Source of the DNA: JAQVSH01 sp964451605
Lineage (GTDB): Bacteria > Bacteroidota > Bacteroidia > Bacteroidales > UBA4181
Assembly (NCBI GenBank): GCA_964451605.1
Contig: CAYVJA010000002.1
Location: 34,925 to 98,924, forward strand
Length of the DNA: 64,000 nucleotides
Reading direction: 5' to 3'
Part shown: one piece after another, positions 1 through 8,605 of the stretch
How the letters are laid out: each line of letters begins with the position of its first letter
Position numbering within the stretch: position 1 is the stretch's first letter
The notes under the pieces: model-generated
Database searches by the model: none
What the model was told of the DNA's origin: nothing
Seen by the model: only the letters and a program-made list of their open reading frames with translations
Program-made: the position numbers and the translations under genes

Positions 1-1472
1 CTCTTTGAGAGTAAGGGTATCGGTAAACAGACGAACGGCTTCCGATGGCTTTGGTTTCATTCTGAATAGTGTGTCGGAATTCTCCCCGACCAATGTCACC
101 AGGTTGTCCTTGGGCTGCATATTGGTCAAAAACTGCAGAATCATCTGAGTGGGTAAAACCTCGGGAGAGAAAAAGTCGGTGGTCAGTTCATTGTCACCCG
201 CCCAGGCATCGGCTTTCCCATTCGGATTCGTCAGCGTAACGGTAAAACTGTTTTTCCCCTCCTTCATCTCTATTTTGCCCGGAAGAACAATTTCGGCCTT
301 CTGATTAAACTTCAGGTCGCCTTTCCAGTGGTATACCTGCTTCTCAAAGCCATCGGTTCCGTATGTAATTGTCACTTTCTTCAGGGTTTCCGAACCCAGG
401 TTCCGGATGGAAAAGTGCGGATTAAAACCGGCAGGATTTAGCCTGGAGAAACGCTGTTCACTATTGGGGACTACTATTTTTTCGACCGCCACATCTGTCT
501 TGTTCAAGGGCTGGGAATAGTGAAAGAGATAGGCCGATATATTTTCCACCGCCTGAATGTTTCCTGTTGCGGTATAGGGTTCCATTTCAAGGCTCAGGCA
601 GTGTTGACCCGGTTTTACAAACAGATCAATCACATCGGGCTCCTGCAAATCGCCCGGGCACCAGTAGGCCCGGTCGTAAAGCCAGGTTCCCCCCTGCGGA
701 TAGAGTGGATTGTCGCCGCAATCTTTCCACATGTCGCGGTGATCGACCAGTTGGTTGTCGAGTTTCAGGTCGCGCCAGCGGGAGCAAAATTCGCTGCAAC
801 CCTTTGGCCTGTCCATTCCGTGTCCGGTATGCTGAATACGCACCCGGTTGATGGCTGTCCCTTTGGCCGATTGATAATCTATGTGCAACAGGTGCTNNNN
901 NNNNNNTCGATCTTCTCCTGCGGGTTGCCATATTTGTATCCCTTATTCCATAAAGGCGTAATTCCCAAAGGGTTCAATACCGGTGGGCCAAGCGTAACTT
1001 CAAAATCGATGGTGAGCGCCCAGCCCACGGTGGTTGCTTCGTAGCCCGAATGAATGTATTCAATCTCTACACTATCGCGCAGGAATGGGGCAAAGTCAGT
1101 TACGTCTACCTGCCACTCCCAGCTCCACCCCTTGTTGTATATACTGCCGTAGGGAGTGAGCATCCGTCCGATTTCGTAATCGATTTTCGGGCCCTTTACT
1201 CCAGCCTGCCTGCGGATAAATATCTGGTCGAGGTAATCCCAGTGGGCCGTAGGCAAACTGTCGGGACTTCCCAGAGTAACGTGCATCACTACTTTGCGGA
1301 CAGGTACTGTTTTGGAAGGGAAGACACCCCATTCTGCAAAAGGTTTGGCGCCGGAGGCAGGGTTACACACTATGGTTGTGCGATTATGGGTTATCACGTG
1401 TCGGGTCTGCGGTTTTTGCGCAAAACCGGAAGTAAGGGTTCCGACAAAAAAAAGAAACAGCAAATATTTCAT
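1..1472 (-). CDS. PNGase F-like peptide-N-glycosidase (3' end outside window, broken by assembly gap)
   Basis: Likely a secreted amidase that removes whole N-glycans from asparagine. It starts with a signal peptide (MKYLLFLFFVGTLTSGFAQ). The N-terminal half runs to the N gap. Beyond the gap the reading resumes in another frame with the hallmarks of the C-terminal PNGase F domain: RVRIQHTGHG, a KGCSEFC cysteine pair, and a CGDNP...GGTWLYDRAYWCPG block. It stays open to base 1, so the C-terminus lies outside. It is the last gene of a GH110-GH29-PNGase F operon, 18 nt after the fucosidase stop. The frame shift coincides with the N run and is best read as a mis-sized gap, not a mutation. Confidence 0.85.
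897..906. other. Assembly gap (10 N) inside PNGase F-like gene
   Basis: Ten N bases. On the minus strand the coding frame before the gap (ending QEKI) and after it (resuming HLLHIDYQSAKG) can be joined only if the true missing length is 2 modulo 3, so the 10-base filler is not the real length. A gap of 2 or 5 nt would restore one continuous protein. Confidence 0.9.
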
Positions 1473-1490
1473 GGGTAACTTCTTTAACGT

Positions 1491-2819
1491 TTAGTTGAGT
1501 CCGCCATGTCCCCTGTAGAGATTGAGCGGTTTGTCGAGCTGCATCTTTAACACGGTGACATACTTGTCTAACACCGACTCGGGAACGTTGATGTAAACCA
1601 GTCCGGGAACCGGGCTCCATGATATTTTTCCCACAATTTTATGATTCAGTCTGGCGCCATTGCCCACCACGGTAATCTCTTTGATGGGGTTAATCAGCCC
1701 TTTCAGCATCACATTCCCGCTGGTTTTGCCATGGAGGAACAGATAGAGAATAGTTGAATCTTTCGATAAGGTGGTGGGTCCGTAGAAGTGGCCCTGTGGC
1801 AAACCCGGCAAGGTGTTAAAGATGGCCTCTCCGTGTTTTTTATTCCAGGCGCCCAGCTCTTTCAATATATGTACCTGTTCGTCGGGGATAGTGCCGTCGG
1901 CCCTGGGGCCCATGTCGAGCAGGAGATTACCGCCGTTCGAAACGGCATCCACAAAAATGGTAATCACTTCGTAAGGTGTTTTCCAGTTGTTGTCGTTGTG
2001 AAAACCCCAGTTGTCGTTGGTGGTCATGCACAACTCCCACCAGTTGTAAACCGGACGCGAAACCGGGAAGTTTTGCTCCGGGGTCTCATAATCGCCATAC
2101 CCTTGCAAACGCCCGTTGATGATGGCATTGGGGTTTCTTTTCAGGATCATGCCCCTGACTTTTTCCGATTCCCATCGTTCGGCACTGTGTTCCCAGTCGC
2201 CATCGAACCACCACAAATCAGGATTCAACTGCTGAAGAATTTCGGCAATCTGTCCCTGGTAAAATTGACGGAAGCGGTTCCAGCGAGCCCAATCGTTCTC
2301 CACACTATATCGGGCGCTGTCTTTCAAAAATCCGGGATAATCGGGGTGTCCCCAGTCGATAAGCGAAAAATAGGCGCCACATTTGATATCCCGCTTGCGC
2401 AACTCTTCGAAAAAGGGAGTAATCACATCGCGCTTGGCTGGCGTGGCTTTCACACTGCTCAGATCGTTCATTTTGGTGTTGTACATGGCCACCCCGTCGT
2501 GATGTTTGGTGGTAATAACCGCATAGCGGGCCCCGCTCTCCTTAATCAGATCGGACCACGCGGCAGGGTCATAATTTTTCATTGTGAATCCTTGCAACTG
2601 CTTCATGTAATCGGGATAACTGATCTTCTTGTTGTAGAAACTCCACGATTCGTCCACGCCATCCACCGCATAAATGCCTGTATGAATAAAAATTCCGAGT
2701 TTGGCATCGGCAAACCATTGCATTTTTCCGGCAATCTCCTTTGCGCTGATTTTCTGCTGGGCAAAACTTCCGCTATAGCCCAGCATCAGGATAAAACATG
2801 CAAGAATTAGTCTCTTCAT
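1491..2819 (-). CDS. Alpha-L-fucosidase, GH29
   Basis: Secreted retaining fucosidase of 442 aa that should cleave alpha-linked fucose from glycans. A signal peptide (residues 1-20, cut near SFA-QQ) is followed by a GH29 barrel: KHHDG at about 105-109, and LWWFDGDW at about 202-209, whose Asp206 aligns with the family nucleophile. Its ATG overlaps the stop of the upstream GH110 gene by 4 nt (ATGA), so the two are translationally coupled. Removing terminal fucose next to an alpha-galactosidase suits blood-group or N-glycan antennae. Confidence 0.93.
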   Translation of the reverse strand: MKRLILACFILMLGYSGSFAQQKISAKEIAGKMQWFADAKLGIFIHTGIYAVDGVDESWSFYNKKISYPDYMKQLQGFTMKNYDPAAWSDLIKESGARYAVITTKHHDGVAMYNTKMNDLSSVKATPAKRDVITPFFEELRKRDIKCGAYFSLIDWGHPDYPGFLKDSARYSVENDWARWNRFRQFYQGQIAEILQQLNPDLWWFDGDWEHSAERWESEKVRGMILKRNPNAIINGRLQGYGDYETPEQNFPVSRPVYNWWELCMTTNDNWGFHNDNNWKTPYEVITIFVDAVSNGGNLLLDMGPRADGTIPDEQVHILKELGAWNKKHGEAIFNTLPGLPQGHFYGPTTLSKDSTILYLFLHGKTSGNVMLKGLINPIKEITVVGNGARLNHKIVGKISWSPVPGLVYINVPESVLDKYVTVLKMQLDKPLNLYRGHGGLN

Positions 2820-4639
2820 TTTTGGTTAGTTAAGTTTACATCTGTCAGAATCTCGTTGTTATTCATCTCCTTTGCTGTAACCGAGGGTTTCCACTCATCA
2901 GGGGAAAAATTACCTGTAATTGTCACCCGGGTACAGGCGGTCAGATCAAATGCCGGACGAGGGTTTCCGGCCGGAAGAAAATCGGTCTGAATGAATCGGT
3001 TTCCTGTTATGATCAGATTTTCGACACTTCGTGCCGTAAGAACCGGATGGTCGTACAGTCTGAACGTATTGTTTTCGATTCGGATATTCCGGTGAACATA
3101 TTTCCCCTGCACCCTTTCATGATTTTCAGGGGAGACAGCTATGACATAATTCCCCGGCGCCTGATTGAATCCGCAATTTTCGAACACATTGTTACGGATG
3201 GTCACATCAGTCACCGGTCCCGACTCAAACCAGCTCGACCCGTCGTCGGCAATCAGGATGGCGTGCATGCCTGTGTGAAAAAAAGTGTTGTTCTCAATCC
3301 ATACTTTCCGCCGGGTGGTGATGAGCAAACCACGGGTGTTGGTACGCTCGAACCTGCTGTTAGTAATCCTCACTTCGGGCGTCCAGGTCAGGTTCTCCAT
3401 GATATTTCCTACCCGGGCCGATTCCGGCAGGTTCCCGTCGATTTCCAGTTCCATCTCCCGAAGATTGAGAAGACGGGCTGTTTTTACCCTGGCGGTAGCT
3501 TCTGTCAACAAAGTTTGCGGGTTTACAAATGCTATACTGTCGCCGGAAAAGAATGCCTCGAAACCATAGGTCTGGTGGTGCATAAACCGTACCGTCAGCT
3601 TGTTTTCTTCCGACACTTGCGTGATTTTCAGATGCGTTCCATGTACATTGACGGGATCGTCGTGCGAGCCGGAAGTCAGGCAGCTGTCAACCACAACCAC
3701 TCCTTTGCATCCGGAGAAATGGAAACAATCGGCAAACGATGAAATGATCCGACCCGACTCTTTGCGTGGTGCCACAGTGACTTTACGCAGGGTAATGTTT
3801 TCTGAAAACTGTGACACAACACCCAGTCCGTGCATAAAATGGAGGTTAACATCCTGGAGCGATACGTTGGTACAGTGAGAAAAAAAACCTCCGCAGTTGT
3901 CCCGGTAGGGATCCCGAAAGGTTAACACCTGTCCGGCGTGAAAAATAGTTTTACTGAAATCGCCTTCGAATCTGACCCGGAACGGGGAGGTTTCTTCCGC
4001 CTTGCTGTCTAATATGGGTTTCAATGAACTGTACTGCAATATCTCTTTATCGGGCGAAAAGAGAATGGTATGGTGTGATCGGCTGCGCCAGCCTTCTCCG
4101 AAAAAAAAGATCCGTCCATTTTCTATCCCGAAACGGGAATCCGGATGAATCTCCGCTTCAATCACCCGGGGCGAAACCGAAACCAAGGTAAGTTCGGACA
4201 TGGTTGGTCGTTCATAGTCGAAACTGATATTTTGTATCTTCAGGTTTCTACAATTCACCGCACCAAACGATATCATTTTTCCATGCAAAATGACCAGCGA
4301 GTTATTGCCTTCGAGCGTTACATCGTTCAAGCCTTCGAACCAAAATCCAATGTTCTTACCCTTCGGCTGATTGTCATTTTCGGTTGAATTGGAGATATAC
4401 AACTCCCTCTTTTCTGCACCATCAGGCCATAAATCGATGCGTCCCCCGGGAAGACGAAGAATGAGATGACTTTTGCCCCGGCACGACGCAATGGCCCGCC
4501 GGACAGCCGGGCTGGCATTTTCGAAACTGTTGGGCTTCACGCCATAATCGGCGAGATTGACAACGGTTTGCCCCTTGGCCTGGTAGCATATAAGCATAAC
4601 AAAGGCTGCAAAGAGGAATTTATATTTCGTACCGGGCAT
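2816..4639 (-). CDS. Alpha-1,3-galactosidase, GH110-type
   Basis: Predicted secreted 607-aa enzyme with a signal peptide (MPGTKYKFLFAAFVMLICYQ) and a right-handed beta-helix of repeated N/V/I-rich turns, as in GH110 enzymes that remove alpha-1,3-galactose from blood group B and related structures. The paired Asp in GSHDDPVNVHGT (D327/D328) and D304 are candidate catalytic acids; this is inference from family conservation. It is the first gene of the operon, ahead of the fucosidase and PNGase F. Branched (B-antigen) versus linear Gal-alpha-1,3-Gal specificity cannot be told from sequence. Confidence 0.85.
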   Translation of the reverse strand: MPGTKYKFLFAAFVMLICYQAKGQTVVNLADYGVKPNSFENASPAVRRAIASCRGKSHLILRLPGGRIDLWPDGAEKRELYISNSTENDNQPKGKNIGFWFEGLNDVTLEGNNSLVILHGKMISFGAVNCRNLKIQNISFDYERPTMSELTLVSVSPRVIEAEIHPDSRFGIENGRIFFFGEGWRSRSHHTILFSPDKEILQYSSLKPILDSKAEETSPFRVRFEGDFSKTIFHAGQVLTFRDPYRDNCGGFFSHCTNVSLQDVNLHFMHGLGVVSQFSENITLRKVTVAPRKESGRIISSFADCFHFSGCKGVVVVDSCLTSGSHDDPVNVHGTHLKITQVSEENKLTVRFMHHQTYGFEAFFSGDSIAFVNPQTLLTEATARVKTARLLNLREMELEIDGNLPESARVGNIMENLTWTPEVRITNSRFERTNTRGLLITTRRKVWIENNTFFHTGMHAILIADDGSSWFESGPVTDVTIRNNVFENCGFNQAPGNYVIAVSPENHERVQGKYVHRNIRIENNTFRLYDHPVLTARSVENLIITGNRFIQTDFLPAGNPRPAFDLTACTRVTITGNFSPDEWKPSVTAKEMNNNEILTDVNLTNQK

Positions 4640-4738
4640 ATTTTCGATTTTACCTGAAAATTCGTCATTTTTTTGGTCATTTCCCGTTTTTTCTCTGCCA
4701 AACCAATAATGTTTTTGAACCGGTTTGAGGGCAAATAA

Positions 4739-4773
4739 AAAGGGGTTACAAGTAAAAATACTTGTAACCCCTT
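4739..4773 (-). terminator. Rho-independent terminator of the CAT-anticodon tRNA
   Basis: A perfect 15-bp stem (4740-4754 with 4759-4773) around an AAAA loop. Read on the minus strand it ends in CCCCTTTTTATTTG, so it terminates the minus-strand tRNA just upstream. Confidence 0.85.
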
Positions 4774-4782
4774 GATAGTTTG

Positions 4783-4857
4783 TGGGCCCAGCTGGGCTTG
4801 AACCAGCGACCCCCTGATTATGAGTCAGGTGCTACTAACCAACTGAGCTATAGGCCC
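4783..4857 (-). tRNA. tRNA with CAT anticodon (Ile2 or Met)
   Basis: Cloverleaf on the minus strand: acceptor GGGCCTA/TGGGCCC, anticodon arm CTGA-CTCATAA-TCAG, T arm GCTGG-TTCAAGC-CCAGC, discriminator A, no encoded CCA. The anticodon is CAT. The anticodon stem and T arm resemble lysidine-modified tRNA-Ile2, but an elongator Met cannot be excluded. The 3' side of the D stem reads GTAGC rather than the usual GAGC, so the fourth D-stem pair is lost or a base is bulged. Confidence 0.9.
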
Positions 4858-4897
4858 TAATATAAAAAGATGCCCCTCCATGGGGCGAATGGGAGCG

Positions 4898-4929
4898 CAA
4901 ATTTACATATTTGCAGTTACTTCGTCAAC
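4898..4929 (-). promoter_or_regulatory. Bacteroidota-type promoter for the CAT tRNA
   Basis: On the minus strand GTTG (4929-4926), 20 nt, then TAAATTTG (4905-4898), matching the TTTG / N19-21 / TAnnTTTG pattern. It lies about 40 nt upstream of the mature tRNA 5' end. Confidence 0.65.
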
Positions 4930-4955
4930 GCATCAGGGTAAAAAACCGATAAATT

Positions 4956-5632
4956 ATGATTTCAAACCGCGTCAGAGGCTGTATTACGCCGGGTATAAAC
5001 GGCTCGACCAAGCTTAAGAACTTGATTTTCGATCNNNNNNNNNNAATGTGGTGATCCGGCTCAGAATAGACCGTTGTGTAGCGGCTTTGCGGCAGTGGCC
5101 GCCTTTGCAGGCAAAGTCCGATGCCGAAATGAATGCCATTATGGCACTTCCTGTTTTCCACGATTTCGAAACCGGTAGCCTCTCGGAAGAGGCTTTCCGG
5201 AATGCTATCCGCTCCCTGCTGGGGGAGTGGCCGGTGAGCGATGAAGAGATTGATAAGGCATGGAATAGCATGTTGGGCGAACTTCCCGTCGAAAACGAGC
5301 GGGTGCTGCAACAACTGGCTGCCCGGTATCGGCTCTTTCTGTTCAGTAACACCAATTCCATTCACATGCGCTATTATGAAGCAAGGCTCCTGGAGGAGTT
5401 TGGCTATCCGGTGTTGAGAGAACGGTTCGAAAGATGTTTTTTTTCGCACGAACTGCAGTCGCGGAAACCATCGGTTGAGGCCTTTCACAAAGTGATTGGG
5501 CAGGCCGGGGTCGATCCTGCAGAAACGCTCTTTATCGACGATCTGCCTGCCAATGTGGAGGCAGCTGTACAATCCGGGATGTTTGGCCTCCGGTGGCAGG
5601 CAGGCAGAAATTTGACCGATCTGTTGGTGTGA
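4956..5632 (+). CDS. HAD-family hydrolase (phosphatase), broken by assembly gap
   Basis: Haloacid dehalogenase-like phosphatase of the YihX / epoxide-hydrolase N-terminal type. The ATG at 4956 gives ...KLKNLIFD before the N gap. After it the protein continues NVVIRLRIDRC and runs to 5632. Motif I (DxG) is cut by the gap, motif II is FSNTNS, the motif III lysine is in SRKPSVEAF, and motif IV is LFIDDLPANV. Substrate unknown. Joining both halves needs a gap of 2 modulo 3; five bases would recreate FDLGNVV exactly, so the gene is probably intact in the organism. Confidence 0.85.
5035..5044. other. Assembly gap (10 N) inside HAD hydrolase motif I
   Basis: Ten N bases that shift the frame of an otherwise continuous hydrolase. 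The left flank ends GATC (Asp plus one base) and the right starts AATGTGGTG (Asn-Val-Val). A 5-nt filling such as TGGGN gives the expected Asp-Leu-Gly-Asn-Val-Val. Confidence 0.9.
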
Positions 5633-5695
5633 TGGGCAGGAATAGACACTATCTGCGCACGATTTTCGTTACCTTTGCGGGCAGAAAGAGTTACG

Positions 5696-6070
5696 ATGTT
5701 GCGTATTTACCATAATCCCCGATGCCAAAAGAGCCGTGCTGGATTGCAGTTTCTGCAGTCGGCCCGTTTTGTGCCTGAGATTGTGGAGTATATGAAACGA
5801 GGGCTCACTCCCGATGAGGTGGCCCGCCTCTCCATGAAGTTGAATTTGCCTCCCGAAAAAATGGTGCGTACGCAGGATCCTCTCTACCAAACGGAGTTAA
5901 AGGGGAAGTCGTTTCTGCCGCATGAGTGGTTCCGGCTGATAGCCGAGAATCCTTCACTATTGCAACGTCCTGTTATAGAAACAGATACTGTGGCTGTTAT
6001 TGCCGTTCCCCCTGAGATGGCTCTCCCTCTGCTTAATGGTTATACCGAAAATCAGAATTCCAACCTTTAA
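5696..6070 (+). CDS. ArsC/Spx-family thioredoxin-fold protein (putative arsenate reductase)
   Basis: About 124 aa. The ArsC-type motif HNPRCQKSR lies at the N-terminus with a single active cysteine (no CXXC). It is followed by family-typical VRTQDPLYQ and LLQRPVIETD, which hold the arginines that bind arsenate in ArsC. The start is taken at ATG 5696; the longer TTG reading lacks support, and a TACCTTTG box at 5670-5677 sits just upstream. YffB-like members have unknown roles, so arsenate reduction is not certain. Fumarase follows 12 nt downstream on the same strand. Confidence 0.8.
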   Translation: MLRIYHNPRCQKSRAGLQFLQSARFVPEIVEYMKRGLTPDEVARLSMKLNLPPEKMVRTQDPLYQTELKGKSFLPHEWFRLIAENPSLLQRPVIETDTVAVIAVPPEMALPLLNGYTENQNSNL

Positions 6071-6082
6071 AACCTCCCTTAT

Positions 6083-7711
6083 ATGCCAACGCCTCCCTTT
6101 ACCTACCAGGAGCCTTTCCCCATGGGAAAAGATCAGACCGAATATTATCTTCTCACCCCCAACCATGTTTCGGTTAGTAACTTCGAGGGTCGCGAAATCC
6201 TCAATATCCAGCCGGAGGCTTTAACCATGCTGGCCAATGCCGCCTTTAGGGATGTGTCGTTTCTGTTGCGTCCCGAACACCAGAAACAGGTGGCAGCCAT
6301 TCTGGATGATCCCGAAGCGAGTGAAAACGACAAATATGTTGCCCTAACTTTTTTACGCAATGCCGAAGTGGCTGCCAAAGGGGTATTGCCCTTTTGCCAG
6401 GATACCGGAACGGCCATCATTATGGGCAAAAAGGGAGAGAATGTCTATACGGGGTGTGACGATGCCGAGGCATTGTCGAAAGGGGTGTACAAAACCTACA
6501 CCGAAGAGAACCTTCGCTATTCGCAGAATGCGCCCCTCGATATGTACAAGGAGGTGAACACCGGCTGCAACCTGCCGGCTCAAATAGATCTCTATGCCGT
6601 ACCCGGCAACGAGTATAAATTTCTCTGTATCTCGAAAGGGGGCGGATCGGCCAATAAAACCTATCTCTACCAGGAGACAAAGGCGTTACTGACTCCGGGC
6701 AAACTGGAGGCTTTCCTGCTCGAAAAGATGAAGTCGCTGGGTACTGCAGCCTGCCCTCCCTACCACATCGCATTTGTGATCGGGGGCACTTCGGCCGAGA
6801 TGAACCTTAAAACCGTGAAGCTGGCTTCGGCCAAATATTACGACAATCTGCCCGTTACCGGAAATGAGTGGGGCCGTGCCTTCCGCGATGTGGAGCTTGA
6901 AAAGAGAATGTTAAAAGCAGCGCAGGAGATTGGGCTCGGTGCACAGTTCGGCGGCAAATATTTTGCCCACGATATCCGCATTATCCGTCTTCCGCGTCAT
7001 GGCGCCTCTTGCCCCGTAGGGCTCGGAGTCTCTTGTTCGGCCGACCGCAACATCAAGGCCAAAATCAACAAAGAGGGTATCTGGATTGAGAAACTCGAAG
7101 AGAACCCCGGCAGGTATATTCCCGAATCGCTCCGCAACGAAGGAGAAGGCAATGCAGTGAAAATTGATCTGAACCGGCCCATGAAGGAGTTGTTGGCCGA
7201 ACTCGACAAATATCCTGTATCTACCCGTCTCTCCCTCACCGGAACCATCGTGGTAGGTCGCGATATTGCCCATGCCAAGCTCAAAGAGAAGATCGATCGC
7301 GGCGAAGGTCTGCCCCAGTACGTAAAGGATCATCCCATTTACTATGCCGGTCCGGCCAAGACCCCTGCAGGTATGCCTTCAGGTTCGTTCGGACCCACCA
7401 CCGCCGGCCGTATGGATTCGTACGTCAACGAATTTCAGGCCAACGGGGGTAGTATGATAATGATAGCCAAGGGGAACCGAAGCAAACAGGTTACCGAGGC
7501 CTGTGCAAAGTTTGGTGGCTTCTATCTGGGCAGCATTGGAGGTCCGGCCGCTATCCTGGCTCAAAATAACATCAAGAAGGTGGAGTGTCTCGAATTCCCG
7601 GAGTTGGGTATGGAGGCCATCTGGAAAATCGAGGTGGTCGACTTCCCGGCTTTTATTCTGGTCGACAACAAAGGGAACGACTTCTTCGAACAGATTAAGG
7701 TTTGCCGTTAG
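6083..7711 (+). CDS. fum: Class I fumarate hydratase (Fe-S)
   Basis: Dehydrates malate to fumarate or the reverse, using an oxygen-labile [4Fe-4S] cluster, in the cytoplasm. The 542-aa length fits the single-polypeptide class I enzyme. Cysteines C105 (LPFCQDTG), C224 (TAACPPYH) and C318 (GVSCSADRN) fall at the positions known as cluster ligands in E. coli FumA. In anaerobic Bacteroidales it feeds fumarate to fumarate reductase on the way to succinate and propionate, which agrees with mutA-mutB in this window. Its 3' end overlaps the convergent flavodoxin gene by 4 nt. Confidence 0.95.
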   Translation: MPTPPFTYQEPFPMGKDQTEYYLLTPNHVSVSNFEGREILNIQPEALTMLANAAFRDVSFLLRPEHQKQVAAILDDPEASENDKYVALTFLRNAEVAAKGVLPFCQDTGTAIIMGKKGENVYTGCDDAEALSKGVYKTYTEENLRYSQNAPLDMYKEVNTGCNLPAQIDLYAVPGNEYKFLCISKGGGSANKTYLYQETKALLTPGKLEAFLLEKMKSLGTAACPPYHIAFVIGGTSAEMNLKTVKLASAKYYDNLPVTGNEWGRAFRDVELEKRMLKAAQEIGLGAQFGGKYFAHDIRIIRLPRHGASCPVGLGVSCSADRNIKAKINKEGIWIEKLEENPGRYIPESLRNEGEGNAVKIDLNRPMKELLAELDKYPVSTRLSLTGTIVVGRDIAHAKLKEKIDRGEGLPQYVKDHPIYYAGPAKTPAGMPSGSFGPTTAGRMDSYVNEFQANGGSMIMIAKGNRSKQVTEACAKFGGFYLGSIGGPAAILAQNNIKKVECLEFPELGMEAIWKIEVVDFPAFILVDNKGNDFFEQIKVCR

Positions 7712-8292
7712 CCGTTTTTTCCCAGCACGTCGCTTCCAAACTGCATACAGTCGGATCTTTTCAGCATATCGTATTCGGGAAAAGTTGCCATTGATTTCGC
7801 AGTTTCCGGGTCGAGCAACCGTTTGGTAATCCTTCCGTTGAACACCTTCGACGGAAGGGTACCCGCTTCGCACAGGGCTGCAAGATGATTATCGATCAAG
7901 AGTTTGGTTTGCGCCGGGCCGGTAGGTTGCTGCATATTGCCACATACAGCAAAAAGTCCGCGAAGTTTGGGTTTAATCTCTGCCTTATGCGCTTTGATGA
8001 ACGCCTGCAGTTCGGGGGTGGTGACATTGCTGCGGATAGATCCTCCGATAATCAGATGGTCGAACCCACTCAGATTGGGTGCTTCACGCACATCGAACAC
8101 CTGCGCAATTCCACCCATACCCTCTGAAATCCATACAGCCGCATCGCGCGCACTGCCGCACCAGGTGCCGTACACAACAGCCCATTTTTTTTGAGAGGGC
8201 ATGGGATAATACTCCAATCCCTTCATCTTACCGCCGACAAAGAGCGAGCCTGCCGCCGCCAGCGAACACCGTAAAAAAGTTTTGCGTTCCAT
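7708..8292 (-). CDS. Exported flavodoxin-domain protein (HemG-like)
   Basis: About 194 aa. The N-terminus MERKTFLRCSLAAAGSLFVGG looks like a short Tat-type or Sec signal. The body is a flavodoxin fold: VVYGTWCGSARDAAVWI (FMN phosphate loop), LIIGGSIRSN and GLFAVCGN. It resembles the menaquinone-dependent protoporphyrinogen oxidase / flavodoxin-5 group. The start is set at ATG 8292 because the longer reading only adds an unlikely MSNSLQIS. Electron partner unknown. It is convergent with fumarase. Confidence 0.75.
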   Translation of the reverse strand: MERKTFLRCSLAAAGSLFVGGKMKGLEYYPMPSQKKWAVVYGTWCGSARDAAVWISEGMGGIAQVFDVREAPNLSGFDHLIIGGSIRSNVTTPELQAFIKAHKAEIKPKLRGLFAVCGNMQQPTGPAQTKLLIDNHLAALCEAGTLPSKVFNGRITKRLLDPETAKSMATFPEYDMLKRSDCMQFGSDVLGKNG

Positions 8293-8370
8293 AGAGATTT
8301 GTAGTGAGTTAGACAAGTGGGGCTAAGATACAATCCCCCGAACAGAATCATCTGTTTTCGGGCGGAAAAA

Positions 8371-8575
8371 TTGCGCGCAGCGCAATGCTCTAATGCTCTA
8401 ATGCTCTAATGCTTTAATGCTCTAGTGCTCTAATGCTCTAGTGCTGCGCTTCGCACCTGATTGGATGTAACTACCTCTTCGACAAGATAAGTTTTGCGAC
8501 CCATTTGCGCGAAGCGCAGCATTAAAGCACTCAAAGTGCGTTCGCACTTTGAAGCATTAGAGCATTAAATTATTA
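8371..8575. repeat. Mosaic octamer repeat locus R1
   Basis: Seven octamers in register from 8385 to 8440 (five ATGCTCTA, one ATGCTTTA, one GTGCTCTA), flanked by GCGCGCAGCGC at the left and GTGCTGCGCTTCGC at the right. Then comes a copy of the 50-bp module (ACTACCTCTTCGACA... GCGACCCAT), then GCGCGAAGCGC, a hairpin CAAAGTGCG-TT-CGCACTTTG, and reverse-oriented octamers (GCATTAGAGCATTA) ending near 8568. It fills the divergent region between the flavodoxin and GH78 genes, so promoters of both must sit beside or in it. Confidence 0.85.
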
Positions 8576-8605
8576 CCTTAGTATGTTTCAAACCCTCTCC
8601 TCACT

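Noticed and set aside
520..1044. Plus-strand frame over the PNGase F-like gene
   Set aside because: The minus strand shows the clear PNGase F motifs on both sides of the gap. The plus frame has none.
8371..8575. CRISPR array
   Set aside because: The repeat unit is 8 nt with no spacers between units, and no cas gene is in the window.
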